From Bacillota bacterium (lineage in GTDB: Bacteria; Bacillota; Clostridia; Acetivibrionales; DSM-1351): a stretch of 7,000 bases of DNA. The notes beneath the pieces were generated by a model. The model was given only the letters and a program-made list of their open reading frames with translations, was not told where the DNA came from and made no database searches. Position numbers and translations under genes: made by a program. Below, piece after piece: positions 1 to 6,882 of this stretch. The stretch covers positions 1-7,000 of the forward strand of contig JAEYTP010000127.1 of the NCBI GenBank assembly GCA_023433945.1, written 5' to 3'. Position 1 is the stretch's first letter. Each line of letters begins with the position of its first letter.

Positions 1-139
1 AAGTGGACTTACCAGCTCCATTCTCACCGCATAAGGCATGAATTTCGCCCTTCTTTACTTTAAATGTGACGTTGTCCAATGCTTTAACTCCAGGGAATTC
101 TTTGGTGATATTGTTCATTTCCAAAATGTATTCACTCAT
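1..139 (-). CDS. xylG: Sugar ABC transporter ATP-binding protein, N-terminal part (XylG-like), cut by window edge
   Basis: This is the start of the cytoplasmic ATPase that powers a CUT2-type (ribose/xylose family) sugar importer. Only 46 codons are inside the window and the gene continues past position 1. The visible part opens with the usual ABC beta strand, a short FPGVKALD segment typical of monosaccharide ABC ATPases (XylG, MglA, RbsA), and ends in a complete Walker A motif, GENGAGKST, at residues 38-46. The ATG at 139-137 is preceded by a strong ribosome site, AAAGGTGG at 154-147, with a 7-base spacer. It lies 77 bases behind the XylF-type binding protein gene and is read in the same direction, so it is almost certainly the ATPase of that transporter. 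The name XylG rests on this neighbour; MglA or RbsA types cannot be separated on 46 residues. A permease gene (xylH) would be expected beyond the left edge. Confidence 0.9.
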   Translation of the reverse strand, partial: MSEYILEMNNITKEFPGVKALDNVTFKVKKGEIHALCGENGAGKST

Positions 140-161
140 AATTATTCCACCTTTAAAGTAA

Positions 162-193
162 ATAGGGGAATAACACTAGTGCCATTCCCCTAT
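162..193 (-). terminator. Intercistronic hairpin between xylF and xylG (attenuator or mRNA-stabilising stem)
   Basis: A perfect 10-bp inverted repeat, ATAGGGGAAT / ATTCCCCTAT, occupies 162-171 and 184-193 with a 12-base loop. In the minus-strand RNA two G-U pairs and one C-G pair can extend the stem to 13 bp, whereas the plus-strand RNA would have A-C mismatches there, so the structure seems selected in the xylF-xylG transcript. No clear U run follows it on the minus strand, so it is more likely a partial terminator or a 3' stabilising stem that keeps binding-protein mRNA above ATPase mRNA. On the plus strand a run of seven T (198-204) follows, so it could also stop antisense transcripts. Confidence 0.7.
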
Positions 194-216
194 ACTGTTT
201 TTTTACTATGTAAATA

Positions 217-1299
217 TTACTTTCCGTAAACATCTTCCTTCTTTAGGTAGCCGCCATCGATAAGAATCTTATCTATATTTGTCTTGTCAACTGCTACTGG
301 AGTGAGAAGGATGGAAGGAACGTCTATCTTATTATTGTTTACCTTCTGGTCTGCGCCTGGGTCTTCACCCTTAGCCATCTTGATAGCTGCTGCTACAGCT
401 GCTTTACCAAGTTCTCTGGTATCCTTGTAAACTGTCATACCCTGTGTGCCTTCAACTATTCTCTTTGCAGCTGCGAGCTCTGCATCCTGACCAGTTATTG
501 GCACCTTGCCTGCTAAACCTTGAGCTGCTAAAGCCTGAATACATCCGCCAGCTGTACCATCATTAGGAGCTAATACACCCTGGATATCATTCTTGTTAGC
601 AGTAAGTGCGTTTTCCATCAATTTCAAAGCGTTATCTGGCTTCCAGTCAACAACTGGCTGTTCCATAACAACCTTGTAGTCTCCACTGTCAATCTTTGGC
701 TGCAAATACTTAGCTGCACCTTGCTTGAAGAGTTTTGCGTTGTTATCTGTTGGTGAACCTGACAACCATACTATATTACCCTTTGGAAGGTTATCAGTGA
801 ACCATTTACCTTGTATTTCACCAACTTTAACATTGTCAAAGGACATGTATACGTCTACATCAGTACCCATAACCAATCTGTCGTAGGAAATAACCTTTAC
901 ACCAGCCTTGTGAGCTTTATCAACAATTGATGCTGATGCGGTTGCATCGTGTGGAGCAAGTATTAGTACATTAATGCCCTGTGATAAAAGGTTTTCACAC
1001 TGTGAATCCTGCTTTGCTGCGTCCATGTTTGCAATCTGAACAGCTATTTCTACATCAGCTGCTTTTGCTGCTTCTTCCATTGCAGCTTTGTCTCTAACCC
1101 ATCTTTCTTCCTGTTGAGTTGGTAGAGAAAGACCAATCTTAATCTTTGATGATGCAGCGGAGCTAGGAGCTGCGGAGCTAGGAGCTGCAGAGCTTGCTGA
1201 TGAACTATCAGAGCTACTTGAGGTACCACAACCAGCAAACATTGATATTGACATTACTCCTGCCAATGCCAAAGCCGCGAAACGATGAGACTTCTTCAT
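217..1299 (-). CDS. xylF: XylF-type sugar-binding lipoprotein of the ABC importer
   Basis: This 360-aa extracellular solute-binding protein should capture a sugar and hand it to the XylGH-type importer. Residues 1-23 form a lipoprotein signal peptide ending in FAGC, with Cys24 the predicted lipidated residue. A low-complexity Ser/Ala/Pro linker (about 25-51) joins it to the binding domain (about 52-350). The domain aligns by eye with E. coli XylF along its length: EERW..D near 64-70, YDR (Arg141), SFDN at 153-156, PTDNNAKLF (Asn186, Asn187), Trp219, ND at 246-247, GQDAEL (Asp272) and VYK (Lys292). These match the positions that contact xylose in the XylF family. Start ATG at 1299-1297 follows AAGGGAGG with a 9-base spacer. 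It has its own leader behind a terminator and is followed by a hairpin and xylG, so it is probably the first and most expressed gene of the transport operon. Exact sugar specificity (xylose or another pentose) is inferred from the family. Confidence 0.92.
   Translation of the reverse strand: MKKSHRFAALALAGVMSISMFAGCGTSSSSDSSSASSAAPSSAAPSSAASSKIKIGLSLPTQQEERWVRDKAAMEEAAKAADVEIAVQIANMDAAKQDSQCENLLSQGINVLILAPHDATASASIVDKAHKAGVKVISYDRLVMGTDVDVYMSFDNVKVGEIQGKWFTDNLPKGNIVWLSGSPTDNNAKLFKQGAAKYLQPKIDSGDYKVVMEQPVVDWKPDNALKLMENALTANKNDIQGVLAPNDGTAGGCIQALAAQGLAGKVPITGQDAELAAAKRIVEGTQGMTVYKDTRELGKAAVAAAIKMAKGEDPGADQKVNNNKIDVPSILLTPVAVDKTNIDKILIDGGYLKKEDVYGK
1159..1188. repeat. 15-bp tandem repeat in the xylF linker
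   Basis: The unit GGAGCTAGGAGCTGC (plus strand) occurs twice in perfect tandem at 1159-1173 and 1174-1188, followed by a degenerate partial copy (AGAGCT). It is in frame and encodes a five-residue Ala-Pro-Ser-Ser-Ala step of the flexible tether between the lipidated Cys and the binding domain. Copy changes would alter tether length by five residues without breaking the frame. Confidence 0.85.
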
Positions 1300-1411
1300 A
1301 ATACAATTCCTCCCTTAAAAAATTGTTATTTACTTACATTTATAGAATACAATTAGACACAGAGGGTTGTCGCTAGAGGTAATTACTAACGTCTTACTTA
1401 ATTTGTTATAT
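1300..1411 (-). promoter_or_regulatory. Leader and likely regulated promoter of the xylF-xylG operon
   Basis: This non-coding stretch lies between the terminator of the upstream gene and the xylF start, so a promoter is expected here. A weak candidate is GCGACA (1373-1368) and TATTCT (1349-1344) with an 18-base gap; both boxes match the sigma-A consensus at only four of six bases, as is common for activator-dependent promoters. Upstream of it are two AGTAA copies 11 bases apart (1398-1394 and 1387-1383), one helical turn, in a position where an AraC-type activator such as the regulator encoded in this window could bind. The existence of a promoter is well supported by context; the exact boxes and operator are inference. 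Confidence 0.45.
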
Positions 1412-1445
1412 AAAAAAATATGCTACCAAAAGATAGCATATTTTT
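1412..1445 (-). terminator. Rho-independent terminator of the sensor operon
   Basis: On the minus strand, starting 22 bases after the stop codon of the upstream gene, a 14-bp stem (arms 1445-1432 and 1427-1414) closes a UUUU loop and runs into a T-rich tract (1418-1412). One pair is a U-G pair on the minus strand that would be an A-C mismatch on the plus strand, supporting minus-strand use. The outer five pairs are A-U and overlap the U tract, as in many AT-rich terminators. It separates the sensor/regulator operon from the transport operon. Some activity on the plus strand is possible because the outer arms are A/T runs. Confidence 0.88.
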
Positions 1446-1467
1446 GTTATTAAAAAAGGTAAGAGTA

Positions 1468-2541
1468 TTATTTTGCAGTCGGCCATTGTGACCTAGGAAC
1501 ATTGAGATATACATCCTCCATGCGGTGAAATCCTGATTTTATTACAGTATCCATTAAATTTTCCTTTGTGACAACTATAGGGGTTATTTTCTGAAAAGGT
1601 ATAGAGTATTTCCCATCATATATATAGCTGTTAGCTCCGTAAGACCCATTCTCAATAAGACCAATTGCAACATCTATTGCCTTAGACGCTAATTGTTCAA
1701 TGGGTTTATACACCGTCACGCATTGGGTACCTTCGGCTACTCTTTGACAGCCAGAAATATCTGCATCATGGCCACCAACCATGACGATTCCAGCTAGTTG
1801 CTTTTCTGCTAAAGCCTCTATCGCAGCGCCTGCGAGATTATCATTTGCTGCAACAACAGCATCAATGTGTTCATTGTTTTGCAGGGCCTTCTCCACAAAC
1901 TTAAAGGAGTCCTCCGGCCTCCAATCCTCCGCCCATGCTTCATCGAGCAATTTGATTGAGCCGTTATCAATGTATGGTTGTAATATGTTTTTAATGCCAG
2001 TATTGTACATAAAACTGTTATTGTCAGTGGGGGCCCCGTTTATTATCAAGTAATTGCCCGTAGGAACTTTACTTACAATAGTTGAGGCTATACCTTCACC
2101 CACTAATATATTATCAAAGGATATGTAATAATCTACGCTTGCGTTTTTTATTAGCCTGTCATAGCAGATAACCTTAATACCTTTCTTTTTTGCAAGTTCC
2201 ACAGCCTCAATTGTTTTATCAGCATCCTGAGGCACAATCATCAGAATGTCAATATTCTGATCTAGTAAATATTTGACCTGAGATATTTGGTCATCCAGGC
2301 TATTATTAGCATTCTGAACTATCACCTCGGCTCCTTTTGCTTTTGCCTTTGCTACAAGAATATCAGTATCCTTCTGCCACCGTTCTTCACGAAGTGTTGC
2401 CATAGATAAGCCTATCGTTATCTTAGAGCTGTTCCCGGTATCGGGACTGGGGTTTTCTGTGTTACCACATGAGGCAGTTAACAAAATGATTGTGGTTAAT
2501 AGTGAAAGGGATATGATTTTCGGTAATACCCTTTTTATCAT
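1468..2541 (-). CDS. XylF-like sugar-binding lipoprotein coupled to the response regulator
   Basis: This 357-aa lipoprotein belongs to the XylF family, like the protein encoded at 217-1299, but is clearly diverged from it. The signal peptide (1-24) ends in a TASC lipobox with Cys25 predicted to be lipidated; a short linker follows and the binding domain starts near residue 41. Family positions are kept: REERWQKD at 51-58, CYDR (Arg129), SFDN at 141-144, PTDNN (171-175), Trp207, ND at 233-234, GHDAD (Asp259; His258 replaces the usual Gln) and VYK (Lys279). An added C-terminal tail of about 12 residues extends beyond the homologue. The ATG overlaps the regulator's TGA as ATGA (2541-2538), with AAGGA nine bases upstream, so it is translationally coupled to the sensor operon and not to the transporter genes. 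It may be a sensory binding protein (XylFII-like) or an alternate binding protein for the same importer; the coupling favours the first but does not prove it. Confidence 0.88.
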   Translation of the reverse strand: MIKRVLPKIISLSLLTTIILLTASCGNTENPSPDTGNSSKITIGLSMATLREERWQKDTDILVAKAKAKGAEVIVQNANNSLDDQISQVKYLLDQNIDILMIVPQDADKTIEAVELAKKKGIKVICYDRLIKNASVDYYISFDNILVGEGIASTIVSKVPTGNYLIINGAPTDNNSFMYNTGIKNILQPYIDNGSIKLLDEAWAEDWRPEDSFKFVEKALQNNEHIDAVVAANDNLAGAAIEALAEKQLAGIVMVGGHDADISGCQRVAEGTQCVTVYKPIEQLASKAIDVAIGLIENGSYGANSYIYDGKYSIPFQKITPIVVTKENLMDTVIKSGFHRMEDVYLNVPRSQWPTAK

Positions 2542-4160
2542 GATGCACCATCCTTAACTCTTGTAATAATACTGTCTCTATATTCAGTTGGCGTAAGACC
2601 AACTATTTTTTTAAATATTCTACTAAAGTAGTTGGGGTCACCATAGCCTATTTCATAGCAAATTTCCTTTACACTCATAATGGAATTCTTAATTAATTCC
2701 TTTGCTGTATTAATCCTTAGGTTCGTAAGAAAGTCTATAAAGTTTTCTCCTGTCTCATCCTTAAATAACTTACTAAAATAATGAGGGCTGATATTGACAT
2801 ACTGGGATACATCCTCGAGTGTAATATCACTTTTAAAGTTTTCTCTAATATAAGATAGAGCCTTTGTTATTAAAATATTTACTTTCTTTTCTCTACACTC
2901 ATATATGCCCTTTGTGACAAACTCAATTTTTTGTGTACAGCAAAGCTTTAGTTCAGATAGGTTGTTTATTGCTTGTAATTCGCGAATGTTTTCTATACTA
3001 TTTGTGTATTGTCCATCTATATTATACTCGGTAGCAATTCTCATGATAAGTATCATTAACTCAAGCAGCTTTGCCTTGATTTTATCTACATCATTAATAT
3101 AAGTAGAATTAAGCCACTCAAAAATGTAGTTAAAGGATTGAAGGCTAATCTCAGTATCACCCAAAGCAACCCTTTCGAGCAATAGCTTTTCTTTTTGAAT
3201 AGGATATTTTTCAAGCATTTCTTTTTCTACCGGTATGTCCATAATGTGATAGAAGCCCTTCTCCTGAGCATAGCGAATAGCTCTTAAGGATTCCTCGTAT
3301 GAGCGGTAGATATTATCAAAGCCAATATAGTTACGCCCAATGCCAATAAAGAAATCAACATCAGCTTTTTCAGATATCTGATCATACACATATTCAGCTA
3401 TAGAAACTGCTCCTAGACGCTGTTTATACTCATCGGTGCCTGATGTTACAGGAATATAAACGATAACTCTATTTAGAATATTAGGGCCAACAAAGCACTT
3501 ACACCTACCTTTTAGAATATCCCTCAAATATGGATAAAAGGTCTGTCCCTTCATGCTCAGTCCTATTCGGTTTATCATCTCTCCTTGTTCAAGTATTTGT
3601 GCAAATTCAATTGTCATTATGTATCCTGCATCTTCTTCTATTTCGAATATATTCTTATAATTAGATATTTCCCAGCTATTATCCTCGAAAAAAAGCATAG
3701 AATATATAAAACCATTCTCCAAGATAGGTAGTATGTGTTCAAATTTCTCCTTTAAGTCCAATTCCTTCTTTCTTCTCACACGTTCTGAATCAATGCTTTC
3801 TATGCTTTTACGAATTGTAGAGATGATCTTTTCTCTGTTAACTGGTTTCAGTAGGTATTCGGTAACTCCGAGTTTGAGTGCATCCTTTGCAAAGTCAAAC
3901 TGATCAAATGCGGTTAAAATGATAAAAACAGTACTCTTAAGCTTTCCTCTGAGCTCCCGGATAGCTTCAATTCCGTTTATTCCAGGCATATTGATATCCA
4001 TAAAAATAATATCGGGGATATGCAATTCTGCCTTTTCGATTGCCTCTCTACCGGAATGGGCTACTTCCAAATGTATGTCGTTACTAAAGTTTTTTGAGAT
4101 AATGTATTTTAGAGAATCCAATACTATCTGTTCATCGTCAGCTATGAGCATTTTGTACAT
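2538..4160 (-). CDS. YesN-type response regulator with AraC DNA-binding domain
   Basis: This 540-aa cytoplasmic protein takes phosphate from the adjacent kinase and binds DNA, most likely to activate sugar-uptake genes. Residues 3-118 are a receiver domain with the acidic pair Asp8/Asp9, phosphoacceptor Asp55 in FMDINMPG, Thr83 and Lys105 in LLKPV. The long middle part (about 130-425) contains a degenerate GGDEF-like segment, IGIGR near 272-276 and SYEESLRA near 287-294, typical of YesN-type regulators. The C-terminal 110 residues form an AraC/XylS double helix-turn-helix, with ISPHYFSKLFK near 457-467 and the family signature from GYGDPNYFSRIFK to TPTEYR (about 505-528). I choose the ATG at 4160 because AAAGGAG (4174-4168) lies seven bases before it; an upstream GTG at 4178 would place this ribosome site inside the coding sequence. 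With this start the gene overlaps the kinase by 23 bases. Targets are inferred from context. Confidence 0.93.
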   Translation of the reverse strand: MYKMLIADDEQIVLDSLKYIISKNFSNDIHLEVAHSGREAIEKAELHIPDIIFMDINMPGINGIEAIRELRGKLKSTVFIILTAFDQFDFAKDALKLGVTEYLLKPVNREKIISTIRKSIESIDSERVRRKKELDLKEKFEHILPILENGFIYSMLFFEDNSWEISNYKNIFEIEEDAGYIMTIEFAQILEQGEMINRIGLSMKGQTFYPYLRDILKGRCKCFVGPNILNRVIVYIPVTSGTDEYKQRLGAVSIAEYVYDQISEKADVDFFIGIGRNYIGFDNIYRSYEESLRAIRYAQEKGFYHIMDIPVEKEMLEKYPIQKEKLLLERVALGDTEISLQSFNYIFEWLNSTYINDVDKIKAKLLELMILIMRIATEYNIDGQYTNSIENIRELQAINNLSELKLCCTQKIEFVTKGIYECREKKVNILITKALSYIRENFKSDITLEDVSQYVNISPHYFSKLFKDETGENFIDFLTNLRINTAKELIKNSIMSVKEICYEIGYGDPNYFSRIFKKIVGLTPTEYRDSIITRVKDGAS

Positions 4161-5685
4161 AATCTGTCTCCTTTGCACTTAATGGTATATTAATGAACAC
4201 AGATGTGCCACAACCAGGTGAAGTTTTTATACTTATGATATCTTCTCTTCCATAAAATATATTGAGCCTGCTAATAACGTTTTTCATGCCGATACCTGTG
4301 GTATGTCCCTTAATAATGTCTTTGGGTTCGGGAGCAGTGTCGCTATGATCCTCCATGCCTAGTAATTTTTTCAGGCGTTGTTCGCTCATACCTATACCAT
4401 TATCACTTATTATTACTTGCAGAGTTTCACCTTGCTTGGTAACAGTTAAAGTAATCTTTCCTCCAGATTCATAGTCACTAATACCATGTATAAAGGCGTT
4501 TTCAACTATTGGCTGCAGAACCATACAAGGCATGGGCATACCCAAATCATCTACTTGGATGTTTTGCTCAAACTCGACTCTATCACCAAAACGAGTTTTT
4601 AGTATAAAAATGTATATGCTAATGTTATTAATTTCTTCTCCTAAGGTGACAGGTCTATCAAGTTTTTTTAGGTTATATCGGAAGAGGTTTGCAACATTTT
4701 CAACAAAGAAACAAGTTTTATCGGCACCCTCCATCATTGCAATTTGAGCACCGGCATTTAGTGTATTAAATATAAAGTGAGGGTTTATTTGAGATTGTAA
4801 GGCCTGCAATTCAGCTTCCTTTAAGTGGTTTTTCATGGTTAGGTTTTGTAATTCCTGCTCTTTTAGCTTACTCTCTAGTTGTGCCTTTTCCTGGAGGTCA
4901 TCTATATGGTCTCTAATACTGTGAGTCATTTTATTGAAGGCTTCTGCCATAACGCTTATTTCATCATTGGTAGAAACACTGACATCTGGGAAATCAAAGT
5001 TTCCTTTTGATATTTCATTTGCTGCTGTAGATAGTGTTACCAATGGCTTTGTCGTCTTGTAAGTAGTAAGAAGTATAAAAATAATATTAAATAATACAAC
5101 TCCAATAATAATAAATATGTTAAGCATTTGAATAAACTCAATCCTATTGTTAACAGCTTGATACCTGGAGGTGTTCTCCTTTAACAGGTTATTATTAAGC
5201 TTGTTAATATATAGCTCTATGTAGCCATATAGCTTGTTTGATTCGTTATAATATCCTATGTATTTTGTTATATCTCTTGCTCGCTTGGACAGCACCGCTG
5301 AATCGGCCTTTTGAAGATAGTTGTCAATCATATTGGATATATCCCTCATTACCAGGCCGCTTTGACTGTAGTCGGCTGTTTCTAACAGTGTAGCACTATG
5401 TTTTTGTAACTTTGTTTTACTATCTATATAGTTTCTATGGCTATCAGAGTGTTTGGTGTCTAAAAAACTCTCCAGGTAAAGTTGTGCATTGTCCAAACTT
5501 TCCTTTAGTTCATCTAACTCAAAGTTGCTTGAAAACATATTATCCATCTGACTTGTGAGCATTCTTGCATTGAAATGAGTATAGAAACTAACCAAAGCCA
5601 TCAAAAATGTGGTTATCATAAAGTATATAATTAGTTTTCTTCGTATTTTATTATTCTTGAACAAGCCTTTAATTAGGTTACTCAT
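4138..5685 (-). CDS. Membrane sensor histidine kinase, LytS/YesM type (HisKA_7-like)
   Basis: This 515-aa protein should relay an outside sugar signal to the response regulator encoded next to it. It has one membrane segment near residues 17-35, an extracellular region of about 150 residues (36-185) that looks mainly helical, and a second membrane segment near 186-208. A HAMP linker (about 209-261) and a charged coiled coil (about 260-297) follow. The His_kinase box LQSQINPHFIFNTLN (296-310) carries the phosphoacceptor His303. The ATP-binding domain shows the N box VENAFIHG (394-401), DNGIGM (428-433) and GIGMKNV (464-470). All catalytic motifs appear intact. The extracellular part has no recognisable sugar-binding fold, consistent with sensing through a separate binding protein. 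The ATG at 5685 is preceded by AAGGA (5697-5693) at seven bases. It starts 22 bases after the upstream gene and overlaps the regulator start, so the three form one operon. Confidence 0.93.
   Translation of the reverse strand: MSNLIKGLFKNNKIRRKLIIYFMITTFLMALVSFYTHFNARMLTSQMDNMFSSNFELDELKESLDNAQLYLESFLDTKHSDSHRNYIDSKTKLQKHSATLLETADYSQSGLVMRDISNMIDNYLQKADSAVLSKRARDITKYIGYYNESNKLYGYIELYINKLNNNLLKENTSRYQAVNNRIEFIQMLNIFIIIGVVLFNIIFILLTTYKTTKPLVTLSTAANEISKGNFDFPDVSVSTNDEISVMAEAFNKMTHSIRDHIDDLQEKAQLESKLKEQELQNLTMKNHLKEAELQALQSQINPHFIFNTLNAGAQIAMMEGADKTCFFVENVANLFRYNLKKLDRPVTLGEEINNISIYIFILKTRFGDRVEFEQNIQVDDLGMPMPCMVLQPIVENAFIHGISDYESGGKITLTVTKQGETLQVIISDNGIGMSEQRLKKLLGMEDHSDTAPEPKDIIKGHTTGIGMKNVISRLNIFYGREDIISIKTSPGCGTSVFINIPLSAKETDYVQNAHS
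4168..4174 (-). promoter_or_regulatory. Ribosome-binding site of the response regulator, inside the kinase 3' end
   Basis: AAAGGAG at 4174-4168 on the minus strand is a near-perfect Shine-Dalgarno site with a seven-base spacer to the ATG at 4160. It also encodes part of the kinase's C-terminal AKETD residues. It decides the regulator start and implies that kinase and regulator are translated in a coupled way. Confidence 0.85.
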
Positions 5686-5707
5686 ATCTGTATCCTTCCA
5701 AGTTATG

Positions 5708-6718
5708 CTAGTCGTTAGAAGTATTTGGCTTTATATATTGGTAAATATTCTGCTTAGTTACGGAGTACACACCAGTATCTACATAAGCAGATGTACGATG
5801 CTGAGTCTTTATTTCTAATAATGCTTTGATACAATTATATCCCATATTGTATGGGTTACTTATAATAGAGCCATAGACCACTCCCTTTTCAATATATTTA
5901 AATATTTCAGGGAGATATCCGTAACCGATGATATTAATCTTTCCAACTTTATTCTGATCGACTAACATTTGAGCTACGCCGAGGGTGTCTTTAGGACTTG
6001 AGCAAATAATGGTATCTATTTTGGGGTTATTTGCAATAAGCTGATTTGTTATCTCTCCTGCTGTAAATAGACCCATACCTGACACTTTGATTTCCTTTAT
6101 GTCTATTAAGCCACCAAATTCCTTGACAGCATCTTTGAATCCGCTAATCCTAAGATTGGTAGAAACGTCCCCGATATCAGAGGTATAGCTATCCATTATT
6201 AATGCGACATCAGACTTTCCCAAAGAGGCAGATACAACCATTTGTCCTTCTTCATACCCTATCTGATAACTGTTGTTGCCTATAAAAGCCATTCTTTTGC
6301 TGTTTCTGGCATCAGTCTCAACAGTTACAGTTGGGATACCCATTTCTACAGCTTGATTTATCAATGGAGCGAATGTAGCCTCGTCAAGGACATGTGTTGC
6401 AATTCCATCTACTTTTGATGCAATAGCTATTTCTAAATATTGCTTTTGCTCCTGTAGATTTGTAAATCTAGGGCAATTAAATTCAACTGCAACATTATAG
6501 TCTCCTGCTGCCTTAAAAACACCAGTTTTAAGCTCTTCCCAAAAAGGATCATCAGAATTTTGACCGATAAGAATAAAATGATAGAGAGGTTGCTTACTGT
6601 TAGTTACTGAAGACATAGAATTATCAGAATTATTAGTAATTATTGAAGGGTATATAAGAATAATGGATACTACTATTATTATTGTCAAAATAACAGCAAT
6701 AGTTAACTTTGGTCTCAT
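5708..6718 (-). CDS. Membrane-anchored sugar-binding-protein-like sensor (Peripla_BP_4 / RbsB fold)
   Basis: This 336-aa protein has the type I periplasmic-binding fold used by ribose- and galactose-type binding proteins. It begins with a short basic start and a hydrophobic segment (about 4-24) but has no Cys near it, so it is probably held by an uncleaved signal anchor instead of a lipid. The binding domain starts near residue 45, with FILIGQNSDDPFW (48-60), a KVDGIATHV strand (102-110), NLRISGF (188-194) and SNPYNMGY (287-294), all family landmarks. Two ligand-site landmarks are altered: the usual ND before the ALG-type helix is SSPKDTLG (240-247), and the usual GFD is GYG (265-267). Start ATG at 6718 follows GAAAGGA at eight bases. 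It is the first gene of the operon and lies directly before the kinase, the position used by sensory binding proteins in three-component systems. Its role as kinase partner is inferred; ligand is unknown. Confidence 0.87.
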   Translation of the reverse strand: MRPKLTIAVILTIIIVVSIILIYPSIITNNSDNSMSSVTNSKQPLYHFILIGQNSDDPFWEELKTGVFKAAGDYNVAVEFNCPRFTNLQEQKQYLEIAIASKVDGIATHVLDEATFAPLINQAVEMGIPTVTVETDARNSKRMAFIGNNSYQIGYEEGQMVVSASLGKSDVALIMDSYTSDIGDVSTNLRISGFKDAVKEFGGLIDIKEIKVSGMGLFTAGEITNQLIANNPKIDTIICSSPKDTLGVAQMLVDQNKVGKINIIGYGYLPEIFKYIEKGVVYGSIISNPYNMGYNCIKALLEIKTQHRTSAYVDTGVYSVTKQNIYQYIKPNTSND

Positions 6719-6767
6719 AATAAATGTCCTTTCACTTAATAAGTTAACCCGAGAAAAATGAAATATA

Positions 6768-6781
6768 TGATAACATTATCA
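6768..6781. promoter_or_regulatory. Operator-like palindrome over the -10 region of the sensor operon
   Basis: TGATAACATTATCA has two perfect 6-bp arms around a CA centre. It overlaps the candidate -10 boxes of the sensor operon, a position suited to a repressor. No known regulator consensus is recognised, and short AT-rich palindromes arise by chance. Confidence 0.35.
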
Positions 6782-6801
6782 AAATATGGTTAATAAATCA
6801 A
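6773..6801 (-). promoter_or_regulatory. Candidate promoter of the sensor operon
   Basis: On the minus strand TTGATT (6801-6796) is followed after 17 bases by TAATGT (6778-6773), or after 15 bases by the better box GATAAT (6780-6775). Transcription would begin near 6765, leaving a leader of roughly 45-50 bases before the ATG at 6718. The region is very AT-rich, so other boxes are possible and this is a best guess. Confidence 0.4.
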
Positions 6802-6882
6802 TTAAAACTAGTTATATTAAGGAAAATTAAATATAAAATAAAAGTATTACCAAACATAACAATATTTAAAAATAAGGTTAAA

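Noticed and set aside
162..204. Plus-strand rho-independent terminator (hairpin plus T run)
   Set aside because: It has the form of one, but no plus-strand gene ends here and the extra pairs form only in the minus-strand RNA, so I treat it as part of the xylF-xylG transcript.
38..229. Plus-strand open frame of 63 codons across the xylG start
   Set aside because: It is antisense to the ATPase N-terminus and runs through the intercistronic hairpin; no coding character.
1050..1238. Minus-strand open frame of 62 codons in another frame of xylF
   Set aside because: It is an out-of-frame reading of the repetitive Ser/Ala/Pro linker and nearby domain, with no independent start signal.
1300..1467. 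cre (CcpA) site in the xylF leader
   Set aside because: The CG dinucleotides at 1391-1390 and 1372-1371 were compared with the consensus; both have three or more mismatches.
1781..2053. Plus-strand open frame of 90 codons
   Set aside because: It lies wholly antisense to a well-supported XylF-family gene, has no ribosome site I can see and resembles no family.
4161..4178. GTG start for the response regulator at 4178
   Set aside because: The six extra codons contain the Shine-Dalgarno AAAGGAG that serves the ATG at 4160, and receiver domains normally begin right before the first beta strand, as the 4160 start does.
3919..4182. Plus-strand open frame of 87 codons
   Set aside because: It is the reverse-strand shadow of the conserved receiver domain and regulator start.
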